Source: Panagrolaimus kolymaensis (Eukaryota; Nematoda; Chromadorea; Rhabditida; Panagrolaimidae). From it: a stretch of 64,000 nt of DNA. A program made the position numbers and the translations under genes. The notes beneath the pieces were generated by a model. The model saw nothing but the letters and a program-made list of their open reading frames with translations. It was not told the DNA's origin and did not search any database. This document shows, one piece after another, positions 12,474 to 26,200 of this stretch; within the stretch, counting starts at the first letter, position 1, and each line of letters starts with the position of its first letter. The stretch lies in NCBI GenBank assembly GCA_028622995.1, contig JAJQJQ010000029.1:2108001-2172000 (forward strand). Direction: 5' to 3'.

Positions 12474-13838
12474 CAGGGTTTGGCGGAATTGAAAAAAATT
12501 CCGCTTCCGCGGAAGGCGGAATTATAAAATTCACTTCCGCAAAAGCGGAAGCGGAAGCGGAAGTAAAAAAAAGGCGGAATTCCGCAAAAGCGGAATGCGG
12601 AAGCGGAATTACCAAAAAAATTTTTTTGTTATTATACATACATTTTTTTTCCATTATAGTCCACGGTAACGATTTTAATATTGTATGTGTCTGTATCAAA
12701 TCCTTTGTATCCAAAGTGGATAAATTTTATTTTTTCTATATGACGATAATCAAAAGCTAAAAGATTCTTTGAGACTGTTGCATGCTTTATTAATGCAAAT
12801 TTTGACCTTGAAAAATGGGGACTTTAGAGTAAAAAAGTGCGATAAAGAGCTTCTTTACTTTAATGTTGCCGGGAAAAAGATCAATTTTGATTAAAAAATT
12901 TCTTTAATATGGGTAGCATGCAGTGTTGTCGAATATCGAATAATCGAATCGAATATCGAACGAATATTCGATTCGAAAACCGAATATTTCGAATATTCGA
13001 ACCCGAAATTCGAAGGTTTCGAATTTCGAATATTCGATTCGATTCGATTATTCGAAAATTTTCGAATCGAATCGAATATTCGAATTCGATATTCGAAGGT
13101 TTTCGAATATTCGACAACACTGGTAGCATGCAAAGATAATGTATTAATGAACTAAGGATAAGTTTAGCCACAATATTTTTTCTTATAGCACCAAAAAGGT
13201 TTGTTTTTACATCTAAAAGCATGTCGCGCTTTCACAATCAAAATTATTTATATTTTTACGATATTAAGAATTCCTAAATCTTTTAACCATCTATAGATAT
13301 CATCATTATTTATACCAATTTTAACATAAATATCCCACTTTTGAAATTTTAAAGAATGCCAAACGATTTATTTCAGCTATTTTTGATTGCAAAATTAGTT
13401 TCAAAAAGAACCAAAAAACATTTTGTAAGAAACTAACTTATTTCTAATGCGCAATAAAAAAATCAAAAATGAAAGAAAAGTAAAATATTCTCCATGTACG
13501 CAAAAATAAAGAAGAACATATTTTTAATTTAAGTTTGTCTTACCCTACTGATTTCATTCGTTACAATGTACTGAAATAAAATTTGATTTCCCAGTGTAAA
13601 AGTGTTTACACTTTTATTATTTTTAAAGGCTTCTTTGGGCATTTGATCACAGAATTTTTTTATTATCAAACTCCCGCAAAAAAATGTAAAAGTTTTTGTT
13701 AAATATTTTTTAAAATTTGTTTAATTCCGCTTTCGAATTCCGCAAAATTTTGCGGAATTCCGCGGAATTTGCGGAAGTCCAAAAACACGCGGAATTCCGC
13801 AAAAGCGGAATGCGGAAGCGGAATTCCGCCAAACCCTG
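12474..13838. mobile_element. Non-autonomous hAT-type DNA transposon, 1365 bp
   Basis: The ends are inverted: CAGGGTTTGGCGGAATT at 12474 and its complement ending at 13838. They are flanked by identical 8-bp direct repeats ACCGCCAT (12466-12473 and 13839-13846). An 8-bp duplication with CAGGG-type ends is the signature of the hAT superfamily. About 130 bp inside each end is built from GCGGAA/TTCCGC units (12480-12620 and 13720-13835), which look like subterminal transposase-binding repeats. The centre is AT-rich with no transposase-like reading frame. A second element is inserted at 12921. Confidence 0.88.
12921..13122. mobile_element. hAT-type MITE, 202 bp, nested in the larger hAT element
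   Basis: The ends CAGTGTTGTCGAATAT (12921) and ATATTCGACAACACTG (to 13122) are inverted and flanked by perfect 8-bp duplications GTAGCATG (12913-12920 and 13123-13130). The body consists almost entirely of TCGAATA/ATTCGA units in both directions, so it is nearly one imperfect palindrome. It has no coding capacity. Because the duplications are perfect and internal to 12474-13838, it inserted after that element. Confidence 0.92.
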
Positions 13839-13846
13839 ACCGCCAT

Positions 13847-14241
13847 CGCCGCTCCCGCCACATTCAGTTTTCAAATCCCCGTAGGATTTAAAACTTTTCT
13901 CGTTGGTGCCTGGCTGCTGCCCTTCGACTTTCAACTGTTTTAAAATAACTTCTTTTTTTTTGTTACTTCAAAGCATTTTTTTAAAAAGAACAAAAAAAAG
14001 TTATTTTTACAACTAATTGCATCTTTCAAGTTTTTCTTCTTTGTTTTCAAACAAAAAAAGAAGTTATACGCGTTCGTCTAAAAATTTTTTGTTATTTTTA
14101 AAAAAAGTATATTTTTACATACTTGAAACACATTTTCGTGTTTAATTCCGAAATTTTGTGTTTTACCGCGTTAACCCTATTTTTTTAATTCTGTTTTTTA
14201 AAGATCTTTCAATTCCTTCCATCCATCCAAATTTAACATCG
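13847..14241. other. Presumed promoter or 5' leader of the SPSB-like gene
   Basis: AT-rich sequence with a CG-richer patch at 13839-13865. A T-rich tract ending in AAAG just before 14204 could be the acceptor for a leader exon. Nothing more definite is visible. Confidence 0.35.
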
Positions 14242-17200
14242 ATGGAATGGCTACAGCGCCGACTGTTTGCTGTAACATCAAATAATTCACGTCTTTCAAG
14301 TGCAATGAATTTAGCTCATTCTTCATTACCTCGTTCAATATCGGGAAATCCATTTGATTTTGATGATATAGAAGATTTGGTTTCTCCCCGATCCCATTCA
14401 TCCCCAACTTCGCCATCCATACATTGGGTATCAGAAAGTTTACCTGGACCAAGTAGTTATAATAATGGTGGAAGTATGAGTTCAAGATTGAGAAGACCCA
14501 GGGTGAGTTTTAACCTTTTTTAAATATATAAATTATTTTTTGAAGTACATTGTTTTTTGTAAATTATGTGATTTTTATTTATTTATTTCTTTTTGTGGTG
14601 GTTGGTAAAATTATATTATTATAAATGTTTGTTATTTTCTAAAACTTTTTTTTTAAAATGGAATTTGGCATCAAAAATTAGATAATAAATAAATTAAAAA
14701 TATGCAAATATGCATATTTTTCAAAACAATCAATACTTTTTTCTTTTTTTAAGAGTTTTTTAATCATTTTTTTGGATGAGTTTTAAATGTATCCAAAAAG
14801 TCAAAAATAGTAATTTGTGTTTTTTTTTCTCCTTCATTTATTTCTTCTTCTTTTGCTGCTATTGTTGCAAATGAACCCTCAAAAAAAATATGATGAACGA
14901 ACAGAAAGCCTAATTCAAAGCTAATGTTTAGGCTTTTTTTAAAGTTCATTTCTGAAATTTTTTTCTTTGACATTTTTTTGTGTTCAAAAATTAAATTTTT
15001 TGGTTTCGTCCAAGCAAAAGTTTAAAAACTTTATCAATCAATATAAAAACACAAAGGAAATTCATGAAGGTCAGAGAGTAAACTCTTCTTTCGGTTTTAA
15101 AAATTTAAAATGATCTATGGAAATCTGAAAATCAAAACGATTTTCTTATTTATAAAAAATTCCAATCTCATCTCACAAGGGAACGGATTAGCATGTCTAA
15201 TCGCTGGGGAGATTTGGCCTATACCAATCGATAGAGCTCAAAAAGTTAGACTATGGGCCAAAATCCTAGCTGCCCACCAATTCAAAAAAAATTAGTTTTG
15301 CCAGGTCAAAGTTTAAATTTCCTGGACTTAGAAACTTTTTTCACTTTTTTCTTCCCTTTTCAGTCATTTTTTGAATCTCTTTTCTTTTTTTTGGCGTTTT
15401 GTTGAACCTTGAAAATTTTTCTAAGTATCGAAAAAATGACGGTTTTTTCGTTATTTTTGATCAACTTTGACCTGGCAAAACTATTTTTTTTTGAATTGGT
15501 GGGCAGCTAGGATTTTGGCCCATAGTCTAACTTTTTGAGCTCTATCGATTGGTATAGGTCAAATCTCCCCAGCGATTAGACATGCTAATCCGTTCCCTTG
15601 TCAAACATAATTTTTTTCTTCCATTTTTCTGTTGAAATCAGAATAGTTCTTTTTTTTATCAGATCAGGAAATATAATTATGTATTTTATTTTACTCTCTC
15701 CATTTTTGAAACTTTTAAATGCTGCGAAAAAAAAATTTCCTCCAATAAATTCGATTTTTCTTTACTTTTTTTACTTTTCAAAAAAGTTATTATTATTTGT
15801 TTTGTTTCAAAAAAACGCTCCACTGTCTTTGAGAGAGTAGAACACTTTTCTTTTTCTTTTTCTTTTTTTGTTTCTAATTCTGGTTTTTATTTCTCTAAAT
15901 TTTTGATTGTTGATAAATAAAAATAAAAAAAGTAAATTCAAGGCGTATTTATTTTTTGATTTGTTTTTGTGAAGAAGAAAAAAATGAGGTGGGAAAAACC
16001 CAAATCAAAAACAAAACGTGATAACTTTATAATTATGTTGTGCAACGAAAAACAAAAAAAGTAAGTATCAGCAGTGCAAAAAAAAATTATTTTCTTATTT
16101 AATTAATTGATTTCATCGAAGTAACTAAAACTTACGACAAACAATTGTAATTGTTTTTAATTTTTCTTCTGCTTCGTCGTCAAAGCAAAACTTTTTTATT
16201 ACTTTTAAGTTTGAGAGCGTTCAAATTTGTTAATTGTCTTATTATTATTTTTTTTACTGAAGTAATTTTACCTACAAACTTTTTTATATCCTTTTTCTTT
16301 TAGCTGCCTCGGGTGATAGCTTTTTTACTTGTTGCATATTATTTATTTTTTTATTTATCTCATCAATTTTTTTTATTTCTCGCAAAAATTGATTTTAAAT
16401 ATTTTTATAAATCAACGCCATTTTTTTAAATTATGTAAGCCCAGAAAAAATTGCCTTTTTTAATTGAATAATTAATTTTTTCTGTAGAATTTAGCAATTT
16501 TTACAAATTTTCGTTTATTCTTTATTTATTTTTTAACTCTTCGAACAAAAAAAAAATTTGTGACGTTCAATAACAAAACAAAATCTTCTCAATTACTCAC
16601 TCCATTTTTAGACATTTTAACAACATTCATTTAAATGAACACAAAAACAAACATAAAAATTTTCATGGATTTTCTTTGTAATTAGTTTTTCAATTGTTGC
16701 GAAGACATTATTTTCGGAAATCTAAAGATAATAATAACTTTAAAAAAACTGAAAAAAAGTTTTTCTTTTTACCTCTTCAAATTGATCCTTAGATAAATAT
16801 ATATTATAACTAATCCACCCATACACATTTGGCGGAATATTTTCATATAAATTTATTGGCCAATTAAGAATTGATTTAAATAATTTTAAATTATTTGGAA
16901 ATTTAAAATTAATTTTGAGATATTGAAGATTAGGGAAACCATGAGATAAAAAAGTAACAAATTTAATTAAATCTTCTTTCGTAAAATCAAATGAAGAAAT
17001 AATTCCAAAAATTTCTAAATTTTTTATTGAAATATATTTTGGAAATTTTTGAATTTCAAAATTTTTATATAATTTTTTAAATATTGTATATCCATTTGGA
17101 ATGCAATTATGAAATTTGATTTTCGTTAATAATAATTTCTGGCAAGCTGGGGAAATTAAATTGAGATCCTACAAAAAAAGTAATTAATTAATTATATATT

Positions 17201-20200
17201 TTCTGAGAAAAATTTTTATAAATTAATTTTTTTTGAAACACTTACATTGAGTTCAATATTTTCATAATTTAGTTCAATTCTTTGTATCATCTTTTCATTT
17301 TTCATAAGTTCTATGCAATTTAATGATGGCTTTTGAAGGAAAGTAATTTCTTTCAAATCTAAAAAAAATAATAATATTTACATCTCGAAACAGAAAAATA
17401 TCAAAAAATAGTATTGATTCGGTTTACCTTTTTTTCTGGGTATTTTGTAAATATTTTTTTTATTTTTATAAATTAAAACTTACTTTCACTTATTAATCGA
17501 TCCAAAACTAAACAATTTGATCCTCCATAAGAAATGGTTAATTTATCAATCGAATTTCGAATTATAAATAAAATAGTGTTATACATAGAAAATTTATAAT
17601 GAATTACATATTCACGAATTTTCTTGCGCTAAAAAATATTAAATTAGTCTCCAAAATCAAAAAAAAACGGGCCACAAAATTCATAAATCCAAAACTTACC
17701 AAGTTTACTCGTTTCACGCTCAATTGATAATTTTCAAGTTTAACATTTTCCAAATTAAAAAATGGTTTAATAATTAAATTTAATGGCTCTTTTCCAGCTA
17801 AAATATATTTAGCCAAAGGTTGGAGATGATTAGAATAAAATGGAAATTTTGTTAGTTCCAAAGCGATATCTTCCAGAATTTGATTATTGAGTTTAGGCAT
17901 TTTGTAAATCCAAAGAAATTCTTTTTTTTATTTTTTGAAGAAAATAAAAATCAAAAATCAGCGAAGCACCGAAATGATTTTCAAATAAAAAAAAAATTTC
18001 AAATGAACAGAGAATTTCTGTCTTTTTTTTCTGTTTGCAAAACAGAAAAAAAAACTATAAAATCGATAAAAATAAGAAAAGCAATGTTCTTTTTTTTTTT
18101 GAGAATTTCTCAAACAATAAAACAAAATAATGTATTTTTGTCGTCGTTTTTTTTTGTTGTTGTACTTTCCCTCGCAATTTTTGTTTTATTGCGGTTTTGT
18201 TGCTCACTTTTTTTTTGAATTTTTTTTTTGATTTCCCTGCGTCCTTAAGAAAAGATGAAGAAGAATATGGGTGTGAACGAAAAAAAAAATGAATGGCCAT
18301 TTTTTTTTAAATTTATTTATGTTTTGCAACGTCTTTCTCAAAAAAAAAACACATAAAAAATAAAGAAACAAAAAAGTGTTAAATTATTCTCTCTTTTTTT
18401 AATGGCATTTTTTTGGTTCAAAAAGAAAAACTTGACACAAAAATTTATGATTCTTTGTCTGTGTTTTTTGTTTTTGTTTGAAAGAGTGTGAGACAATATT
18501 TTGCAGGTAAATCTTATTAATGCCTATAAAGAGAAAAGGTGTTTAAACCAAAATAATAAGCGAAACCAAAAACATAAAAACAAAACAAAAAATAAAAAAT
18601 CAATGTTTTTCTAAATCGATACTATTAAAAATTAAGAACACATATATAAAAGCACAAATGCAACCGTTAGTTCAAAAAAAAAAATTTAAAATTTTTGATA
18701 CATAAAAAATTGCGACACCAAAAACAAATCAATCAATAAAATATAAACCCATCCCGAATTTTTTTGGTATCTGAAATTTTTCATTTTGGTAACATATTTT
18801 ATTTAGAAAATAAACAAGCCATTATTAACAACATTCATCTCACTATTTATCACATTGCTAAATTTTTTTGTAATCATTTTCACTACTTTGCTATCAACAT
18901 TTTATAAATTATCATATTTCACATTCAGAAAACTATTATATCATAAACTTTAAATTAAATCAATCTTATTTTTTAATTATGTCTCTCTCTCTCTCTCTCC
19001 CTCTCTCGTTTGCTTTTCTCATAACTTTGATGCTTGCAAGCCTTTTTTCTTCTTCTTCTTCTCGTCCAAGGAGCCTCAGAAGGAAAATCAAATCAATTGC
19101 AAATATTTATTTTAATTATTTTTTATCCAAAAAAAAAAGAATTTAAAAAAAGAAAAGATGCTTTTATAAAAAAAATAACCAAAGCAATGCAAAAAAATTG
19201 TTTTCTTATATTTTTTTGGTTGTGATTGAACAACAACAAAGAAATCATATGAAACTATGAAACTTCTTCTTCTTCTTCCTTAAAACATCACCACTCAGAT
19301 TTATCATGCAGCTCCTCGAGCGCCCCCAATATTGCTTGCTTTCGTTTTCTCGTATGATTTATTTTTTGACGTGTGTTGGTTAGTTTTTTTCTTTTTTTCC
19401 TTCTTCTTGCGATGTTTCAAAAAAAGTTTGCTTTAAAGCTTGAAAGCAAAAAAAAAAAATACAGTCAAAGCTCAAAAAAAAAGCTAGCTTTTGTTAAAAA
19501 AAAATAAAAAAAATAGTTTTCTTTCTTTCTTCTTCTTGTTTTTGTATTTACTCACGTACTTCAAGGATGGATGTGCAAAGGAAATACGAAAAAAAAAGAA
19601 AAAAAATCAAAACTATGTGGAAAAAATAAAAAATAAAATGAATTTGATCGTTGTTGTGTTGTTGCCTTCGAAATAAATACATATTTTTTTTATGTAACGT
19701 AAGAAGAAAATAAGAGACCCAGGCACTTTTTTTCTTTTTTCTTGCTTTTGAGAGAAAAAATATCACATTCGAAAGTGATGATTATGATTCATGGCTTTTT
19801 TGTTTTCAGCTTGCTTTTTTAAATTTTTTAAACTTTAAAATTTTATATTTATTTTTTTGTGATTTATAAATCCGCGAGAAACATAAAAGTGTGATGGAAA
19901 AAAATTTATTCATCCAATAATTTTTTTCGTTAAATTTAATATTTCTTTCGAAGCGAAAATTTTATGATTTTAATTTTCGTCATGAGACGTTCGAATGTTA
20001 TTTTAATATTTATTTGGTTGGCCTTCACAAAAATTATATATTAAAAAATATGTAAATTTGTTATCCTTGAAATTGCATGTTTCTTAGAGAATATTTTAAA
20101 ATTTTGATTTCCTCCTCGGTGAGACAGACACCAAATTATTGAAATACAGAGATCTTTGATCTTTTTTTATTTGTAAGCTTTCCCAACAGCTTTTTTTCCA

Positions 20201-23200
20201 TGAACATATTTTTTTGTTTTGTTGACTCTTTTATTTTACTTTTTTTTTAACTTTCTAAAAATACAAAAGAACAAAAAAAAACGAAGACGACGACGTAAAA
20301 GAAAAAAATAAATAGAAGTGTTAGGTGGATATCAAATTGTTGAAGCTTTTGCTTTTTCATACAAAAAAAAAAGAAACTTTTGAAGCTTACTTCAAAGTTA
20401 TGCAGTTTTTTAAGTTTCGTTTTTCTCGAATCTTTTTTTGAGAACATTTTTCCTAGTAAGTTTACCTCCAATTTTTAAACTTATTTTTTCGATATTTAAT
20501 TTTTTTCTAAAATTTAAATATTATTATTTTTTATGCTATCAAAAAACAAACATTCCAAAATTTTTAGTATGGGTTTTTTGTTTGGCATTTTAATGTTGCT
20601 TTTATTATTCCAATCCATTTTTTTTTCTCATTTTAAAACATTCTTCATTTCATTCATTGATTCTTTGTTATTATTGTTGTCAATAGCAGCAACAGCAACA
20701 GCAGAAAAAGCATCCCAAACAATAAATTTCTTTTTATATTTATTTTTTAATATTTCATGTTTTTTTTTGTTGAATGAATGAATCAAAGCTTTTTATTTTT
20801 ATTATAAAATATTGCTGCTTTTTTTATTTTTTTTTATTGAAACTGAAGATATATGACTCTTCAATTGTTCCTTGATGCCATAATTTTTTTTTGATTTCAT
20901 TTGTTTGTAAAATCCAGAAAATAAAAATTATGGATGGCTTTTTGGATCGATGCAATTGATTAAACTCATCAAACCTTTTTTTCGAGCCATAATTAATTCT
21001 ATCTATTTAAATTAAAGTTTTTTTTCTTAATTATTTTTCTCAATAAAAACAAAATATTAAAATTTCTATCACTTTTTAAAATCTTTACGCTCATTAATTT
21101 ATTTATATTAAAAAAAATTTGATTCATTATTTTTCTTAAATATTATTATTTTTATTTTATTTATCTTCGCTTGAACGCGTGTTTTTCTTGATCATTTTAA
21201 AACTTTTTAAAAGTTAATAATTGTCTCGACTTTGACGCATCAATTTTTTCTTCTTCGTTTCCAGGTATTCTAAAACAAAATTCAAAAAACTTGCTTATTA
21301 TTTGTTTTTGTTAATGAAACATTTTTTGTTTTGTTTTTTCGTTTACTTTTTTTCTTTTAAATTTTTACAAGCATTCTTCTCTTTTTTTTATTTATGACAT
21401 TAGGGAAGGAGATGGAGGGTGGATGGAGAAGATAAAAGTCTTCTCGAACTTTAAGGATGAGGTTGTACTAACTTGCAAAAGTACATAGAGAGATCAACGA
21501 TACACAAAAAATGTAATTACACATTTTTTGTTTTTATTTTAAAAAAATTCTTGAAAAAAAATTAGCAAAAAAATGTTATTTACTTTGAACAAACTTTTTA
21601 AAATAAAATAGTTATTACTCTGAATTTTGGCGCCAAAATACAAAATATTTATGTAAAAAAAATTTCTCCGTTTTTTTAGAAATTATCCCTTATTAAAAAA
21701 GAACACCCTTATTTTTGCCTTTTTTTTCTTAAGCTTCTTATCAAAATATTTCGTTTACTTTCTTCTTCTTTTTCTACTTCGACCCATCTTTTATTTAACT
21801 GATTTGAGTCAATTTTAACTCAAAAAGGAATAAAGAATAAAAAAAGCTAATAAAAATGTTTATGGATTTTTCTTATGAGACTAAATTCCATTTTTTGGTT
21901 CCTTTAAAAAATTTTAATGGGGTTAAATTCCATAATTATTATGTTTCCAATAATTTGATTAAAAATGGACTTTAAAAAAAGGTGGACTTTAACCTAAAAA
22001 TATCCGGGAATAAAATACTTGAGAAGTTTTAGAAATTAAAAATTAAGCCAAAATTAATTCTCTGTAGTTGCATACATTCAGCGACTGACTGGCTTTTAAT
22101 TAGAAACTGAAATTCACATAATTTTTCAAAAGAATTAATTATTAGCAAATAATTTTTTTAAAAATCACCGTCAAAATCCCAGAATATGGAAGTGGGGAAT
22201 AACTGTAGCAATTAAGAAAAAAAAAAGTTAACATTTTATCATTGATTGCTTCCTCCTCATCTCTCTTTTTCATACAGTAACTAATTATTTTCTTCCTTGC
22301 ATCATCTGATCACTACTTCCTCCTTTTTTTATTCAACCAGACCGACGTCAACCGTCATCATTGAATTTTTTTAAAATTTTTATGTCCCCGATCGATTACT
22401 GTAATAATAAACTCTTCAACATAATTTTTTTTTCTTTAACCTTTTTTTTATTATGGCCATTTCATGTTACTACTGTAGCTATCAGTGCAACAACACAACC
22501 ACCATCAACCAGCATCGGTTGTTGTTTGTTCTTCCATTTTTGAAACTTTTATAGCATAGTTTTTTTACTTTTCGACCTCTTTAAGAAAGAAAGGTATCAA
22601 GCAAATAATTATCAGCTGCAGCTGAGGAACGAACAACATCACAAAGATTAATAGTTTAAAAAAACATGTATGAACTTTATAGTCTTTCTGATTAACGACT
22701 ACTATCCTCCATATTTTTATTCTATAAAAAAAACTTACGCCTAACAACATACACACTTTTTTTTGTGCGCTGCAAAAACTTCACAAAAATATTTTTTTAT
22801 CATTGATGTTTCACGTTTCATTTCATCAATCAAAAAAAATATATGTGAGTTTGCTGCGTTCTTGATTAATTTAATTTTTTTTGCGCTATAAATTCAGTAG
22901 CTTCCAATAGCCAGCTACTCATAAAAAAACGAAAATATATCAAAAACAAAAATGCCTCTCATCTTTTCTTTATTTTTTTAAGATAAGAAAAAGAAGCACA
23001 CGAAGGAGAAGAAGAAGAAAAAAAAACACCGAATGAATCCTTAAAAAAATTTTTTTAGTAGCTTCTTACTTTCCTTAAATTTCTTCACTACGACCTTTGT
23101 AGTGGCATGCATTTCATTTTTGTTTTGTTTTGTTTATTATAGTATTGATTTGGAGTGGAAAGAAAAATGTGTTGATGATGATTTTGATTTAAAATTATTC

Positions 23201-26200
23201 AGAAGCAAAAAAAGCTAATATAAAAAAAATATAAAGAGGTGCTCTTTATGCTTGATGTTTTATCAGAGCTCTCTCGCTTCCTTCCTTCCTTTTTTTTCTT
23301 TCCATCTAATAAAAATAAAAAATAAAAAAGCAAGCAAAGACGACGTCAAGAAAAAGAAAAAGAAATGTTGTTATTGTATGATAGTTGTTAATCAAGAAAA
23401 TAAAATAAAATAAAATATATTTATTACATAAAAAAATAATATCACTGATTTTTTTTATATTTATTTTTTTTTACTTTTTAACACATAAATAAATATATCA
23501 CATGGTTGATGGATGAATGGATGGAATAGGTTAATTTATAAGCCTTTTATCAAACTCCAAAAATGAGTTAGCTTGCTTGCTTCTTTCTAAACTCATTAAA
23601 ATAATTTTGTTTTGTTTAGTCTCTTTTTTCTTTGACCTCGCTGCCCATAATTTTTAGATTATAAGAAAAAAATGAGAATAATAATAGTTTCATGATTAAA
23701 GTTTTTATAAAAAATTTAACCGAATAAAAGTAAATTGATAAACAAAACAAAAAATGTTGTTGGTTAATAATAGTTTTTCTCTATAGACTTTGAGAAGTTA
23801 AAGAATTTTGTTAGCTATCTTCTTATTTCTTTGATTTTTTGTTGTTGTGAATTATTTCGTGAAGTATTCCTTCTTTTTTCTTTTTATATTTATTTTGTTG
23901 TTTTTTGTTTTCGTTGCTTCACAAAATTATTATTCAATCAAAATTATAAATTTGTTAGCTCTGAAAAATACATATTGTTTTTTGTTGGTTTTTAGTTATT
24001 TTCATCAATCAAAAGTCTTTTATTAATAATACCAAATCTTGATAAATCTTATGCTTTTCTGAATATTGTTGTTATAGTTTTTAAAAACTTTTCTTTGGTA
24101 TCTAATTTTTATTGTGCCAAAAAACAAACTTATAAGATTTTTCCTTTAAAAAAGAAATGATTGAAACAACATTATTTACTTCCTCTAATCGAGTTACAAA
24201 CTTTTCGAAGCTTCTTGGCTTCTCTTTAATTCATAAAAAATATATCAAAAAAAGTTCGAATTCAATCGTACAAAAACATGTTTGTCTCTTTCATGTTGGC
24301 TATTTTTAGGCTTCATTTTTTTGCGTTATCTTCTTCTTTCCTCTTTTTTTCAAGCAATGTCCAGTCTCGCCACTCAAATCAACGAAAAAAAGCGAGTCAA
24401 TTATTCTTCTTCTTCGTTGCCTTGCTTTTTCTAGGTTTTGATTGAACTTCAACAACTTTTTACATCGTCTCCTCAATTTTTTTAGTTTGTGCTGCTGCCA
24501 TTTTTGGAACTGCTTTTACCTTTTTCCGTGTTTTGAATAGCTTTTTGACGTTTAGTTAGTTGATAGAAGTTGTCGTTGTTGATTTGTTGCCGTGTCTTTA
24601 GCTATTAACGTACTTATCTTCTTTACTAACTTATTTACTTTTTCAGGAGATTGCAATGGGCCATAATATTTCTCATCATCAGAATCCTGCATATGATGGT
24701 GAGTTCTTCTTCTTCTTCTGGTATTAGAGATATGTAATTGCTTTGGAGCCGAGAAACTAAATATACATTTTAATGGGATTATTATTACTTCTTTGCTTCA
24801 TTTACAATTTCTAAATTAGCTTCGAAATGAGTTGATTATGTTATACGAGTGCTTGATTACTTGTTATCAATCTTTAAAACTTGATTTTGGTGTTAAAACA
24901 ATTCAAAACATTATCATCTCGCTTTTACTTTTAAATTCCTAGCTAAAGCAATCTCATTTCTTCTTGTCTTATCTTTTGTTTTGATCACCTTACTTTATTT
25001 ATCATATTTTTAGGTTCACCTGCTGATCCACCATTATTAGCTGTATTACCTCCACCTGGTCCAAGCTCTCAAAGCTCATCTACGAATCAAAGACGTCCTG
25101 GATTTTTTGAAATAGCACGGCGAAGAGCACATTCATCGCGTCGTAACTCAGATGCTCGTCAAAATGAAGAAAATCGGCGTGTTCCACCAGTACCTCGTAT
25201 GCAAGCACATCAAGATGCACCAGCTCGTCCAAGACGAACTACAAGACGAATTATTGAGCAAGAAGCTGCTGCCGCTGAACCTCGTCGATCTGTTCAAAAA
25301 CGTGAGACATCGCCTGCTCATCCTGCGGTTGGTTTTTTGATTATCTTTACTTTCTTTGATTCATTCATTATAACTTTACGTTTTTCAGCTTCATCCTTAT
25401 GATTCCGGTTCAATCAAACCTTCTAAACTTGACATAATCTTATCGCAACCGCCATTGGATATTGAAACGCTCGAAAAGCACGCTTGGAATCCTGATGATC
25501 GTTCTTTGAATGTTTTCGTTAAAGAAGAGGATCGTCTCACACTGCATCGCCACCCTGTTGCTCAATCAACTGATTCTATTCGTGGCAAAGTTGGATATTC
25601 TCGTGGTTTTCATGTTTGGAAGATTACTTGGCCTCAACGAATGCGTGGAACGCATGCTGTTATTGGTGTTGGTACCAAATCTGCTCCTTTACATCGTGCT
25701 GGATACTCTTCTCTTATCGGACAAACTTCTGAAGGATATGGTTGGGATCTAAGTAAGTTTTTTAGTTAAAATTATCATTACTTCATCCCTAATTATTCAT
25801 TTTTCAGCACGAGGTAAATGTTACCATGATGCAATGAATGCCAAAGCATGGAGCTATCCAACTACAAAAATGGCCAGAGATGCACCTTTCATACCTCCAG
25901 ATGAAGTCTACTGTATTCTTGATATGGACGACGGGTATATGGCTTTTGCAACAGACGATGAATTTCTTGGTGTTGCTGCTCGTGGATTGAAAGGAAAAAA
26001 ATTGTATCCTATGGTATCGGCTGTCTGGGGTCATTGTGAAGTTACAATGACTTATATCGGTGGTCTTGATCGTAAGTCTTGTCGTCTTCTTTTTCCTTCT
26101 TGAGAAAAAGTTTTGGGATAATTTGCTCTATTATACCTTTTTGATCATTGTTTGTGGTGGTTGTTTCTTTGTTTCCGCCGCAACATTGTTTTTCTTACAT

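Larger units (their letters stand above)
14503..24646 (+). other. 10.1-kb first intron of SPSB copy A
   Basis: Bounded by GTGAGT (14503) and TTTTTCAG (24646). It contains a fold-back MITE (15176-15600), an opposite-strand gene (16740-17900) and a CT-dinucleotide tract (about 18981-19008). From 17901 to 24646 I see only AT-rich low-complexity DNA with frequent CTT and TTTTCTT tracts and no further gene. Confidence 0.6.

Noticed and set aside
12881..13222. 113-codon frame through the hAT MITE
   Set aside because: It translates the TCGAATA repeat units and has no coding signal.
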